Of a stretch of DNA of 9,235 nucleotides, positions 1-6,265 are shown one piece after another. This DNA comes from an uncultured Clostridia bacterium. Lineage in GTDB: Bacteria > Bacillota > Clostridia > Oscillospirales > Oscillospiraceae. Position numbers and translations under genes: made by a program. Numbering within the stretch: the stretch's first letter is position 1; every line of letters starts with the position of its first letter. The notes under the pieces were generated by a model. That model saw nothing but the letters and a program-made list of their open reading frames with translations, was not told the origin of the DNA and searched no databases. The DNA is taken from positions 1-9,235 of the forward strand of contig CALERM010000174.1 in assembly GCA_937907715.1 (NCBI GenBank), read 5' to 3'.

Positions 1-778
1 TGTTGCCGAGCTTTTTGACCTCGTCGATGAGGCTTTTCATGCGGCTTTCAAACTGACCTCGAAACTGCGTACCCGCAACGAGCGCGGTCAGATCCATCAG
101 ATAGACCTCCTTGCTCTGGAGCTTATACGGCACCTCTTTATCGACAATCCGCTGCGCCAGACCCTCGGCAATCGCCGTCTTGCCGACGCCGGGTTCACCG
201 ATGAGGCAGGGATTGTTTTTCTGGCGGCGGTTGAGAATCTGGACCACACGCTCGGTCTCCACATCGCGCCCGACCATCCGGTCGAGCTTTCCCTCGCGCG
301 CCTTCTGCGTGAGATTCTGGCAGTAGGTGTCGAGGAATTTGCGTTTTTTATTCTTCTGCCCGTTCGGCTTGTCGCCGCGCGGCGGGGTCTGCCGGGTCTC
401 TTCATTCTGCGGCGCCAGCGTCTCGCCGGACGTATTGCCGCCGGTATTGCCGGCAGCGCCGAAGAGCTTGTTGAGGAACGGGAACGTCGCGGTCTGCGAG
501 GCGCTGTCGTCGTCTTCGTCGTCTTCATCGTCCTGGTTCTGCGCGTTTGCCATCAGTCCCTCCAGACCGTTCATCGCGCCGAGCATCTCGCCGGAAATGC
601 TCTCCAGGTCTTCATCGGAAAGACCCATGCGGCTGATCATATCGTCAACGGGCTTGATGCCAAGCTCCTTTGCGCACTTGAGGCAGTAGCCTTCATTGAT
701 GGTCTCGCCGTTTTCGATCTTCGTGATGAACACCACGGCAAGATTCTTTTTACATTTGGAACATAAGGTTGGTTTCAT
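1..778 (-). CDS. Clp-family AAA+ ATPase with N-terminal zinc finger (ClpC/ClpE-like), 5' part only
   Basis: This is the N-terminal 259 residues of a Hsp100/Clp unfoldase subunit that would feed substrates to ClpP in the cytoplasm; the gene runs off the left edge. A four-cysteine zinc finger opens the protein (C6-x2-C9 and C32-x2-C35), as in ClpE, and there is no double Clp_N repeat. A linker follows with a strikingly acidic run, D83-D91 (DDEDDEDDD), then low-complexity Gly/Asn/Thr sequence. The first AAA+ module starts near residue 160. It shows Walker A GEPGVGKT at 194-201 and a pore-loop-like QFRG at 238-241, with F239 as the aromatic residue. The ATG at 776-778 is preceded by TAGGAG at a suitable distance. 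The family (Clp ATPase, ClpE-like N-terminus) is clear; the choice between ClpE and a ClpC variant needs the missing C-terminal half. It has its own promoter and a palindromic operator candidate upstream. Confidence 0.9.
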   Translation of the reverse strand, partial: MKPTLCSKCKKNLAVVFITKIENGETINEGYCLKCAKELGIKPVDDMISRMGLSDEDLESISGEMLGAMNGLEGLMANAQNQDDEDDEDDDSASQTATFPFLNKLFGAAGNTGGNTSGETLAPQNEETRQTPPRGDKPNGQKNKKRKFLDTYCQNLTQKAREGKLDRMVGRDVETERVVQILNRRQKNNPCLIGEPGVGKTAIAEGLAQRIVDKEVPYKLQSKEVYLMDLTALVAGTQFRGQFESRMKSLIDEVKKLGN

Positions 779-842
779 ATCGCTTGCTCCTATCAAATAG
801 GATTTTATGGATCAAAAAAGCAGAGCTTTTCTATTGATACCG

Positions 843-872
843 AGTATAGCACGGAATTGTGAACAATTCCAA
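843..872 (-). promoter_or_regulatory. Promoter of the Clp ATPase gene
   Basis: Read on the minus strand, TTGGAA (867-872, 4/6 match to the -35 consensus) lies 18 bp upstream of TATACT (843-848, 5/6 match to the -10 consensus). TGC directly precedes the -10, which makes it an extended -10 element. Transcription would start near 836 and give a leader of about 55-60 nt. The promoter sits in the 120-nt gap after the DUF5711 gene, where no U-tract terminator is visible, so operon read-through may also supply clp. The promoter is inferred from motifs only. Confidence 0.6.
853..870. promoter_or_regulatory. Perfect palindrome in the clp promoter spacer, likely operator
   Basis: GGAATTGT and ACAATTCC form exact 8-bp inverted arms around a 2-bp centre (GA on the plus strand). 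The site lies between the proposed -35 and -10 elements and overlaps the last four bases of the -35. A repressor dimer bound here would block RNA polymerase. It is not a CtsR box (direct GGTCAAA repeats), not CIRCE (TTAGCACTC-N9-GAGTGCTAA) and not a Firmicute LexA box (GAAC-N4-GTTC). Its half-sites resemble lac-operator-type AATTGTGA/ACAATT sequences, so a LacI-like or other helix-turn-helix dimer is possible. The regulator is unknown. Confidence 0.55.
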
Positions 873-898
873 CGCCAATATGTGACGGAACTGAAAAC

Positions 899-2062
899 TC
901 AAGGCAGCACAATCTCGCCGCGTCCGCCGCCGAGCAGAATTGCCGAGCCGTCGGCGCGCATGACAACGTTCGTCGCGCTGCTTGTATTACTCTGCTCATA
1001 ATATAGCTCCATGGCGCTGGTATAGATGGAGAGCTTCTCCGCCGTCAGGACGGCAAGGTAGCTGCCTGCCGCCGAAAAATCGAGAATCTGCACATCGAGC
1101 TGCACGCTTCCCAGCTCCTGCCCCGTTTTGTCGACGGTGACGACGGTGCAGTGGTTGCCTGCCTTATACATATTCACGGTCAGAGACAGAAATCCGTCGC
1201 CGCCAAAATCGAAGTCCTTGAGATACGCGCCGTCATACGTATAGCCCGCCAGACGGCTTCCGCTCGTGCTCAGCCACTGCGCGCTTGACTCTCCCACGGC
1301 GCAGATGGTGTCCGCGTCCACAAACTTCAGATCATAGATAAGATCCCCGCTCAGCGCCGCTGTGATACCGGCTTCGTCCGACGAGGTGTCAAAAATGTGC
1401 AGGTTTGAGACATAAATGCCGTCCTGCTGCCCGGGCGAAACGGCGGCAAGCAGCTTTGCCCCCGGCGACACCGCGCACAAAGGCAGATACTGGCTAGCCG
1501 AGAGCCAGCGGTAAATCCGGTTCTGGTTTGCGTCATAGACGTAAAGAACCGTTTTATACCCGGACTCTGAGGTTGCATAGCAGATGCTGCCGTCGCTTGC
1601 CAGATCCGCGTCAAAAATCGGGCGCTGGGTCGTGATGCTCAGTGCGGTTTCACCGGAATCGCGCACCGCAAGCAGGTTATTTCCGCCCACGTCGTAAGCC
1701 AGCGTCAGCCGGTTGCCGGTCTGGACGGCAGGCGTGTCGAGCTTTGCCTGCACAACGGCGGTTTCCTTGCCGCTCGCGTCGTAAAGGCTCAAGCCGGAAA
1801 CGGACGCTACCGCAAGCCCGCCCTGCAAATCTGTGTACTGGTTTGCATTGTGGGAATCGAAGGTGAAGCTGCCGCCGGTCTGATCGGTTTTGACATTCAG
1901 ATAGCGCACAAAACGCCTTGCCGCGTCGAGATTCAGAGAATCCCGGAACACGTAGAGCGTTATGCCGCCTCCCACCAGCAAAACCGCCAGCACAAACACC
2001 GCAATCCGCCGCCGGATGGTCCTGCGTGGATTGGGGTCAAATTTCGATACATTATCCGACAT
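899..2062 (-). CDS. DUF5711 family membrane-anchored beta-propeller-like protein
   Basis: This is a 387-residue protein of the DUF5711 type, a Firmicute family without assigned function. A short basic cytoplasmic stretch (R13, R14, R17-R19) is followed by one transmembrane helix at about 20-39. The rest is an extracytoplasmic domain of repeating short beta-strand segments of the form 'LSLYDASGK', 'TVLYVYDANQN' and 'YTYDGAYLKDF', which suggests a seven-bladed WD40-like propeller. No catalytic motif is visible. An ATG in the same frame at 2086 would give 395 residues, but the ATG at 2060-2062 is chosen because GGAGAGG lies about 9 nt upstream and it keeps the overlap with truA to 11 nt. The overlap points to translational coupling with truA. 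The fold and topology are inferred from the sequence; the function is unknown. Confidence 0.82.
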   Translation of the reverse strand: MSDNVSKFDPNPRRTIRRRIAVFVLAVLLVGGGITLYVFRDSLNLDAARRFVRYLNVKTDQTGGSFTFDSHNANQYTDLQGGLAVASVSGLSLYDASGKETAVVQAKLDTPAVQTGNRLTLAYDVGGNNLLAVRDSGETALSITTQRPIFDADLASDGSICYATSESGYKTVLYVYDANQNRIYRWLSASQYLPLCAVSPGAKLLAAVSPGQQDGIYVSNLHIFDTSSDEAGITAALSGDLIYDLKFVDADTICAVGESSAQWLSTSGSRLAGYTYDGAYLKDFDFGGDGFLSLTVNMYKAGNHCTVVTVDKTGQELGSVQLDVQILDFSAAGSYLAVLTAEKLSIYTSAMELYYEQSNTSSATNVVMRADGSAILLGGGRGEIVLP

Positions 2063-2816
2063 GGAACACTGCCTCTCCGTCGTCATACCAAAGCTGCGTC
2101 ATATACAGTCCGCCGGGCGGAACCGTGGGACCTGCCGCCTTTCGGTCGCCGCGCGCGAGAATGTTCGCGACCTCCTCGGGCGGGAACTTCCCTTCCGCCG
2201 CATAGACCACGGTGCCCGCCATCGCGCGCGCCATGTTATATAAAAACCCGTTGGCGCAGACGCGAAGGGATATCAGGTCCCCGTCGCGCTCGACCTCATA
2301 GTGGTAGACTGTGCGCACGGTGGACCTGACCTCCGTGCCGACCGAGCGGACAGCGGCAAAGTCGTGCGTGCCGACAAACTGCTGCGCCGCGCGCTGCATA
2401 ACGGTCTCGTCGAGGTACTTGGGATAGAACCACGCGCGGTTGACATAAAACGGGTCCTTGATCGGAGAATTATAGATCAGATAGGTATACTCCTTTTTGA
2501 CGCACGAGCCGATGGCGTTGAAGCCGTCATGCACCTCCATCGCGCCGGTCACGACGATATCGCCCGGCAGGTGTGTGTTGAAGGCGTAGGGAATCCGGTC
2601 GACCGGAATGCGCGCGTCAGTGCGGAAGTTTGCCACATAGACCTTTGCATGCACGCCCGCGTCCGTTCTGCCGCAGCCGGTGATATGCACCTTGTGTCCC
2701 ACGACCATCGCCGCCGCCTTTTCCAGCGTCTGCCCGACCGTGATATCATTTTTCTGCACCTGCCAGCCGTGATAGGCGGTCCCGAGGTAGCGGAGCTCAA
2801 GAGCAATGTTTCTCAT
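2052..2816 (-). CDS. truA: tRNA pseudouridine(38-40) synthase TruA
   Basis: TruA converts uridines 38-40 of the anticodon arm of many tRNAs to pseudouridine in the cytoplasm. The 254-residue protein matches the family length. Visible signatures are the N-terminal YLGTAYHGWQ (10-19), the catalytic GRTDAGVHA (49-57, nucleophile D52), KKEYTY (107-112), FLYNM with R197 just after it (191-197), and the C-terminal AAGPTVPPGGLYM segment (227-239). The family usually has MVR-x-x-VGT here; this copy reads MARAMAGT, a conservative change that keeps the Arg. An upstream in-frame ATG at 2867 would overlap ecfT. The ATG at 2814-2816 is preferred because GGGAGAA precedes it and the canonical TruA N-terminus begins there. 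The gene follows ecfT by 25 nt, the usual Firmicute order, but the rplM-rpsI pair that often comes next is replaced by the DUF5711 gene. Confidence 0.96.
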   Translation of the reverse strand: MRNIALELRYLGTAYHGWQVQKNDITVGQTLEKAAAMVVGHKVHITGCGRTDAGVHAKVYVANFRTDARIPVDRIPYAFNTHLPGDIVVTGAMEVHDGFNAIGSCVKKEYTYLIYNSPIKDPFYVNRAWFYPKYLDETVMQRAAQQFVGTHDFAAVRSVGTEVRSTVRTVYHYEVERDGDLISLRVCANGFLYNMARAMAGTVVYAAEGKFPPEEVANILARGDRKAAGPTVPPGGLYMTQLWYDDGEAVFHVG

Positions 2817-2841
2817 AGCGTTCTCCCGTATCAAACATCCA

Positions 2842-3645
2842 TTACAGTCCAAACTGCCGCAGCACAATCACGCCGGCAAGCATGCATGCGCCGAGGATAT
2901 AGGCGGTCCAGTCGCGCCGCGCATAGCGCAGCTCATGAAGCTTCGTCCGTCCGTCGCCGCCATGGTAGCAGCGGCACTCCATCGCCGTCGCCAGCTCGTC
3001 TGCCCGGCGGAACGCCGAGATGAACAGCGGCACGAGAATCGGAATGAGCGCCCTGGCGCGCGAAATCAAATTTCCGGATTCAAAATCCGCGCCGCGCGCC
3101 TTCTGCGCGGACATGATCTTGTCGGTCTCTTCAATGAGCGTGGGGATAAAGCGCAGCGCAATGCACATCATCATCGCCAGCTCATGAACCGGCGCACCGA
3201 GCTTTTTCAGCGGTCCCAGCAGGCTCTCTAATCCGTCGGTCAGCGCAATGGGGCTTGTGGTGTAGGTAAGCATGAACGTGCCTGCCACTAAAAGCGCAAT
3301 GCGCAGCACCATGAAAACGGCGTTTTCAATGCCCTGCTTTGTAATTTTGAAAATCCAGAACTGCACCAGCGGCTCTCCCGACCCGTAAAACAGGTTCAGA
3401 AGCGCCGTCAGCACAATGATCAGCAGCAGCGGCTTGAGGCTTTTGACGATCACCTTCAGGTGAATCTTCGAAATCCCGATCACTGCCAGCAGGCACGCCG
3501 CAACCAGCGCGTAGGACGCCGCGCCCTTTGCCAGAAACAGCGCGACAATATACACAATCACCAGCACCAGCTTTGTTCTGGGGTCGAGCTTATGCACGCT
3601 CGTCTCGCCCGGAAAATACTGACCGAGCGTCACATCCTTCAGCAT
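2842..3645 (-). CDS. ecfT: ECF transporter transmembrane T-component EcfT
   Basis: EcfT is the membrane scaffold of group II energy-coupling factor importers. It couples ATP hydrolysis by EcfA1/EcfA2 to toppling of a substrate-specific S-component that carries vitamins or metals. The 267-residue protein has the conserved KLDPRTKL start (19-26), hydrophobic membrane helices at about 27-57, 67-88, 108-130 and 246-263, and the long cytoplasmic coupling helices in between. The first coupling motif is KARG (ARG at 183-185). The second, usually E-A-R-G/C, reads MECRCYHGG (CRC at 224-226), so its Ala is replaced by Cys while the Arg is kept. The ATG overlaps the ecfA2 stop by 7 nt, and GGGAGG lies about 9 nt upstream, so translation is probably coupled. 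No S-component lies in the window, so the transported substrate cannot be named. Confidence 0.95.
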   Translation of the reverse strand: MLKDVTLGQYFPGETSVHKLDPRTKLVLVIVYIVALFLAKGAASYALVAACLLAVIGISKIHLKVIVKSLKPLLLIIVLTALLNLFYGSGEPLVQFWIFKITKQGIENAVFMVLRIALLVAGTFMLTYTTSPIALTDGLESLLGPLKKLGAPVHELAMMMCIALRFIPTLIEETDKIMSAQKARGADFESGNLISRARALIPILVPLFISAFRRADELATAMECRCYHGGDGRTKLHELRYARRDWTAYILGACMLAGVIVLRQFGL

Positions 3646-4508
3646 ACGGCGCTGCCTCCCTTCACAAGCGGCAGCAGCAGCTTTTCCGCCTGCTCCACCG
3701 TAAAGGCGGACGCCGGAACGTCCACGCCGAGCGCGCGCAGCCGCAGCAGAACCTGCGTCACCTTCGGAACGGCAAGTCCCATCCGGACCAGCTCCTCCGG
3801 GTGCGCAAAAACTTCCTGCGGCGTCGCGTCCATGACCAGATGCGAATCATTCATGACCAGAAGCCGGTCGACATTGGACGCAATTTCCTCCATCGAGTGG
3901 CTGACCATGATTACCGACGCCCCCTGCGCCGCCTGATAGGCGCGGATATTCTCGAGAATGCTCTCGCGTCCTGCGGGGTCCAGCCCTGCCGTCGGCTCGT
4001 CGAGAATCAGAACGTCCGGCTCCATCGCAATCACGCCCGCAATCGCGGCCCTGCGCTTCTGCCCGCCGGACAGATCAAACGGCGATTTTTCCAGTTCCTT
4101 GTCCGTAATGCCGACGAAGCCCGCCGCACGCAGCACGCGCGCGCGGATTTCCTGCTCGGAAAGCCCCATGTTTTTGGGACCGAAGGCGATATCCTGAAAC
4201 ACCGTCTCTTCAAAAAGCTGATACTCCGGGTACTGGAACACCAGACCTACATGGAACCGAAGCTGGCGCGTGAGCTTCGCGTTCTGCCAGACGTCCTGTC
4301 CCTCGAACAGGACCTGCCCGCTCATGGGCTTTAACAGCCCGTTCATATGCTGGATGAGCGTCGACTTGCCAGAGCCGGTGTGACCGATCAGACCGACAAA
4401 CTCGCCGCGCCCGACACTCAGGCTCACATTGTCCAGCGCCACATGCTCAAACGGCGTATCCACTCCGTAGACATGCGACAGGTTTTTGATCTCTAATACA
4501 GGCTCCAA
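3639..4508 (-). CDS. ecfA2: ECF transporter ATPase EcfA2 (TTG start)
   Basis: This is the second of two ABC ATPases that power the ECF module. From the TTG start it has 289 residues, the normal size. Motifs in order are Walker A GHTGSGKST (42-50), Q-loop VFQYPEYQLFE (90-100, a YPE(Y/H)QLFE form typical of EcfA2), signature LSGGQ (146-150), Walker B VLILDE (166-171) with E171 as catalytic base, D-loop GLDP (175-178) and H-loop H204. The longest open frame begins at an ATG at 4571 inside ecfA1 and adds an atypical 21-residue extension without a family match. The TTG at 4506-4508 is chosen because a strong GGAGGAA lies 6 nt upstream, in the 17-nt gap after the ecfA1 stop. It forms a heterodimer with EcfA1. 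Confidence 0.95.
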   Translation of the reverse strand: MEPVLEIKNLSHVYGVDTPFEHVALDNVSLSVGRGEFVGLIGHTGSGKSTLIQHMNGLLKPMSGQVLFEGQDVWQNAKLTRQLRFHVGLVFQYPEYQLFEETVFQDIAFGPKNMGLSEQEIRARVLRAAGFVGITDKELEKSPFDLSGGQKRRAAIAGVIAMEPDVLILDEPTAGLDPAGRESILENIRAYQAAQGASVIMVSHSMEEIASNVDRLLVMNDSHLVMDATPQEVFAHPEELVRMGLAVPKVTQVLLRLRALGVDVPASAFTVEQAEKLLLPLVKGGSAVC

Positions 4509-4514
4509 CCGTTC

Positions 4515-4521
4515 TTCCTCC
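4515..4521 (-). promoter_or_regulatory. Ribosome binding site fixing the TTG start of ecfA2
   Basis: Read on the minus strand, GGAGGAA is followed by a 6-nt spacer (GAACGG) and then TTG. The site fits entirely between the ecfA1 stop (4526-4528) and the TTG. The alternative ATG at 4571 lies within ecfA1 and would extend ecfA2 past the point where family members start. Confidence 0.75.
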
Positions 4522-4525
4522 GAAA

Positions 4526-5380
4526 TCAGGCTTTCGCCTGCTTGATTTTCTGATACAGCGCGTCTGCGCACTCGTCCACGCGCAAAGCGTCCAGCGGCAG
4601 CGCGCAGCCGTCCTGATTCAGTGCGTCCAGAAGCAGCGTCGTCTGCGGCGCCGTCAGCCCCACGCTTTTGAGAAGCCTGATCTGCGTGAAGACCTCCTTC
4701 GGCGTGCCGTCGGCGATGATCTTGCCGTCGTCCATCACAAGCACGCGGTCGGCGCAGACCGCCTCGTCCATGTGGTGCGTGATGAGAACGACCGTGATAT
4801 TCTGCTCGCGGCTGAGCTTTTCGACGATCGAGACGACCTCCTGCCGCCCCTGCGGGTCGAGCATCGCCGTCGGCTCGTCGAGCACGATGGTTTTTGGCTG
4901 CATTGCAAGAACGCCCGCAATCGCCACGCGCTGCTTCTGCCCGCCGGACAGCAGGTGCGGCGCATGCTTTTTATACGCCAGCATTCCGACCGCCTCCAGC
5001 GCCGCATCCACGCGGCGGCGGATTTCCTCCGAAGCAACGCCGAGATTTTCCGGTGCGAAGGCGACATCCTCTTCCACGACATTCGAGACAATCTGATTAT
5101 CCGGGTTCTGGAACACCATGCCCACCTGCTGGCGGATGGCAAGCAGATTTTCTTCCTGCCTTGTGTCCAGCCCGTAGACTGTCACGCTGCCGCCCTCTGG
5201 CAGCAAAATGGCGTTTAAGTGCTTTGCCAGCGTCGATTTGCCGCAGCCATTGTGCCCCAGCACGGCGACAAAGCTTCCCTGCCGGATATCGAGATTCAGG
5301 TCTTCAAAGACCACATGCTCGGCTGCCTGATCGTCCGGGTAGGCGTATCTGAGGTCTCTGATTTCGATTGCATTGTGCAT
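4526..5380 (-). CDS. ecfA1: ECF transporter ATPase EcfA1
   Basis: This is the first ABC ATPase of the ECF motor, 284 residues. Motifs in order are Walker A GHNGCGKST (42-50, with Cys at the position more often Ser), Q-loop VFQNPDNQIVS (89-99; FQNPDNQ marks EcfA1 and separates it from EcfA2), signature LSGGQ (144-148), Walker B TIVLDE (164-169) with E169 as catalytic base, D-loop MLDP (173-176) and H-loop H202. The C-terminal extension typical of ECF ATPases follows. The ATG (5378-5380) is 4 nt past the stop of the upstream methyltransferase gene, and its AAAGGA Shine-Dalgarno lies within the last codons of that gene. Expression of the two genes is therefore likely coupled. Pairing with EcfA2 and EcfT follows from gene order and known biology. 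Confidence 0.95.
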   Translation of the reverse strand: MHNAIEIRDLRYAYPDDQAAEHVVFEDLNLDIRQGSFVAVLGHNGCGKSTLAKHLNAILLPEGGSVTVYGLDTRQEENLLAIRQQVGMVFQNPDNQIVSNVVEEDVAFAPENLGVASEEIRRRVDAALEAVGMLAYKKHAPHLLSGGQKQRVAIAGVLAMQPKTIVLDEPTAMLDPQGRQEVVSIVEKLSREQNITVVLITHHMDEAVCADRVLVMDDGKIIADGTPKEVFTQIRLLKSVGLTAPQTTLLLDALNQDGCALPLDALRVDECADALYQKIKQAKA

Positions 5381-5384
5381 ATGT

Positions 5385-6248
5385 TCAGTCCTTTGTCCAT
5401 CTGCCGGTGCTGCCGCACGGAAGCGCCAGACCGGTATTCGTCACGGGAAGCCCCAGCTCGTCGCAGCGTGTTTTTCCGCCGTACTGCTTCGAGACGATGG
5501 TATCCAAAATGTACCCCAGCACCGAAGGAGCAAGCCCCGTGGTGTAGGAATTGATGATCACAAAAAGCGGGTTGTCGCTGAGAACCTTGCTGACCAACTC
5601 CACAAACGGATAGAGATTCTCTTCGAGCTTCCACACCTCGCCGGACGGACCTCTTCCGTAGCTCGGCGGGTCCATGATGATCGCGTCATAGCGTCTGCCC
5701 CGGCGGATTTCCCGCTCGACAAACTTGCCGCAGTCGTCGACAATCCAGCGGATGGGTTTATCCTCCAAGCCGGACGAACGCGCGTTTTCCTTCGCCCAGG
5801 CGACCATGCCCTTCGCCGCGTCCACATGGCAGACGCTCGCCCCGGCGGCAGCGCACGCAATCGTCGCGCCGCCCGTGTAGGCAAAGAGGTTCAGAACGCT
5901 GATGGGTCTTCCGGTCGTTCTGATTTTCTCCATCGCAAAGTCCCAGTTTGCCGCCTGCTCCGGGAACACGCCCGTGTGCTTGAAGTTCATGGGCTTTACG
6001 TTGAAGGTCAGTTCTTTATAATGTACCTGCCACTGCTCGGGCAGGTGCAGATTGGACCACTTGCCGCCGCCGGTGTTGGACCGGCTGTATTTTGCGTCGT
6101 ATTTGCGCCACAGCGGGTGCTGCTTCGGCGTCGTCCAGATCACCTGCGGGTCCGGGCGCACAAGGATATACTTTCCCCAGCGCTCAAGCTTTTCCCCGCT
6201 TGAGGTGTCGATGACCTCATAGTCCTTCCATTCGTCAGAAAGCCACAT
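5385..6248 (-). CDS. Class I SAM-dependent methyltransferase, RlmI/RlmK-like (COG1092 type)
   Basis: This 287-residue Rossmann-fold methyltransferase probably methylates RNA, with large-subunit rRNA as a likely target given its relatives. The SAM-binding motif I is VLNLFAYTGGAT (118-129), followed by an acidic motif II residue in HVDAAKG (141-147). The catalytic-type motif is DPPSYGRG (193-200), of the DPP-(F/Y) kind found in the RlmI/RlmK family. HTGVFPEQ (91-98) precedes the Rossmann core, as in that family. Unlike RlmI it has no N-terminal PUA domain; residues 1-80 instead form a short Trp-rich region. The open frame extends upstream to 6743 inside the PBP gene, but the ATG at 6246-6248 has AGGAG about 7 nt upstream and starts 18 nt after the PBP stop. 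The target nucleotide is not predictable from the sequence. Its place between a PBP gene and ecfA1 suggests co-transcription, not a shared pathway. Confidence 0.85.
   Translation of the reverse strand: MWLSDEWKDYEVIDTSSGEKLERWGKYILVRPDPQVIWTTPKQHPLWRKYDAKYSRSNTGGGKWSNLHLPEQWQVHYKELTFNVKPMNFKHTGVFPEQAANWDFAMEKIRTTGRPISVLNLFAYTGGATIACAAAGASVCHVDAAKGMVAWAKENARSSGLEDKPIRWIVDDCGKFVEREIRRGRRYDAIIMDPPSYGRGPSGEVWKLEENLYPFVELVSKVLSDNPLFVIINSYTTGLAPSVLGYILDTIVSKQYGGKTRCDELGLPVTNTGLALPCGSTGRWTKD
5389..5394 (-). promoter_or_regulatory. Ribosome binding site of ecfA1 inside the preceding gene
   Basis: Minus-strand AAAGGA lies 8 nt upstream of the ecfA1 ATG and is part of the final Lys-Asp codons of the methyltransferase gene, just before its TGA. 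Ribosomes terminating there would be placed at the ecfA1 start. Confidence 0.65.
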
Positions 6249-6265
6249 ATCGTTCTCCTGCTTCT

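Noticed and set aside
853..870. The clp-upstream palindrome as an intrinsic terminator for the DUF5711 gene
   Set aside because: As RNA it makes only a 7-bp stem with a 4-nt loop and is followed on the minus strand by GTGCTATACTC, not a U-tract. Its place between promoter hexamers fits an operator better.
4509..4571. Longer ecfA2 start at the ATG at 4571
   Set aside because: It would lie in ecfA1 and add an unmatched N-terminal extension; the TTG at 4508 has a strong GGAGGAA at ideal spacing.
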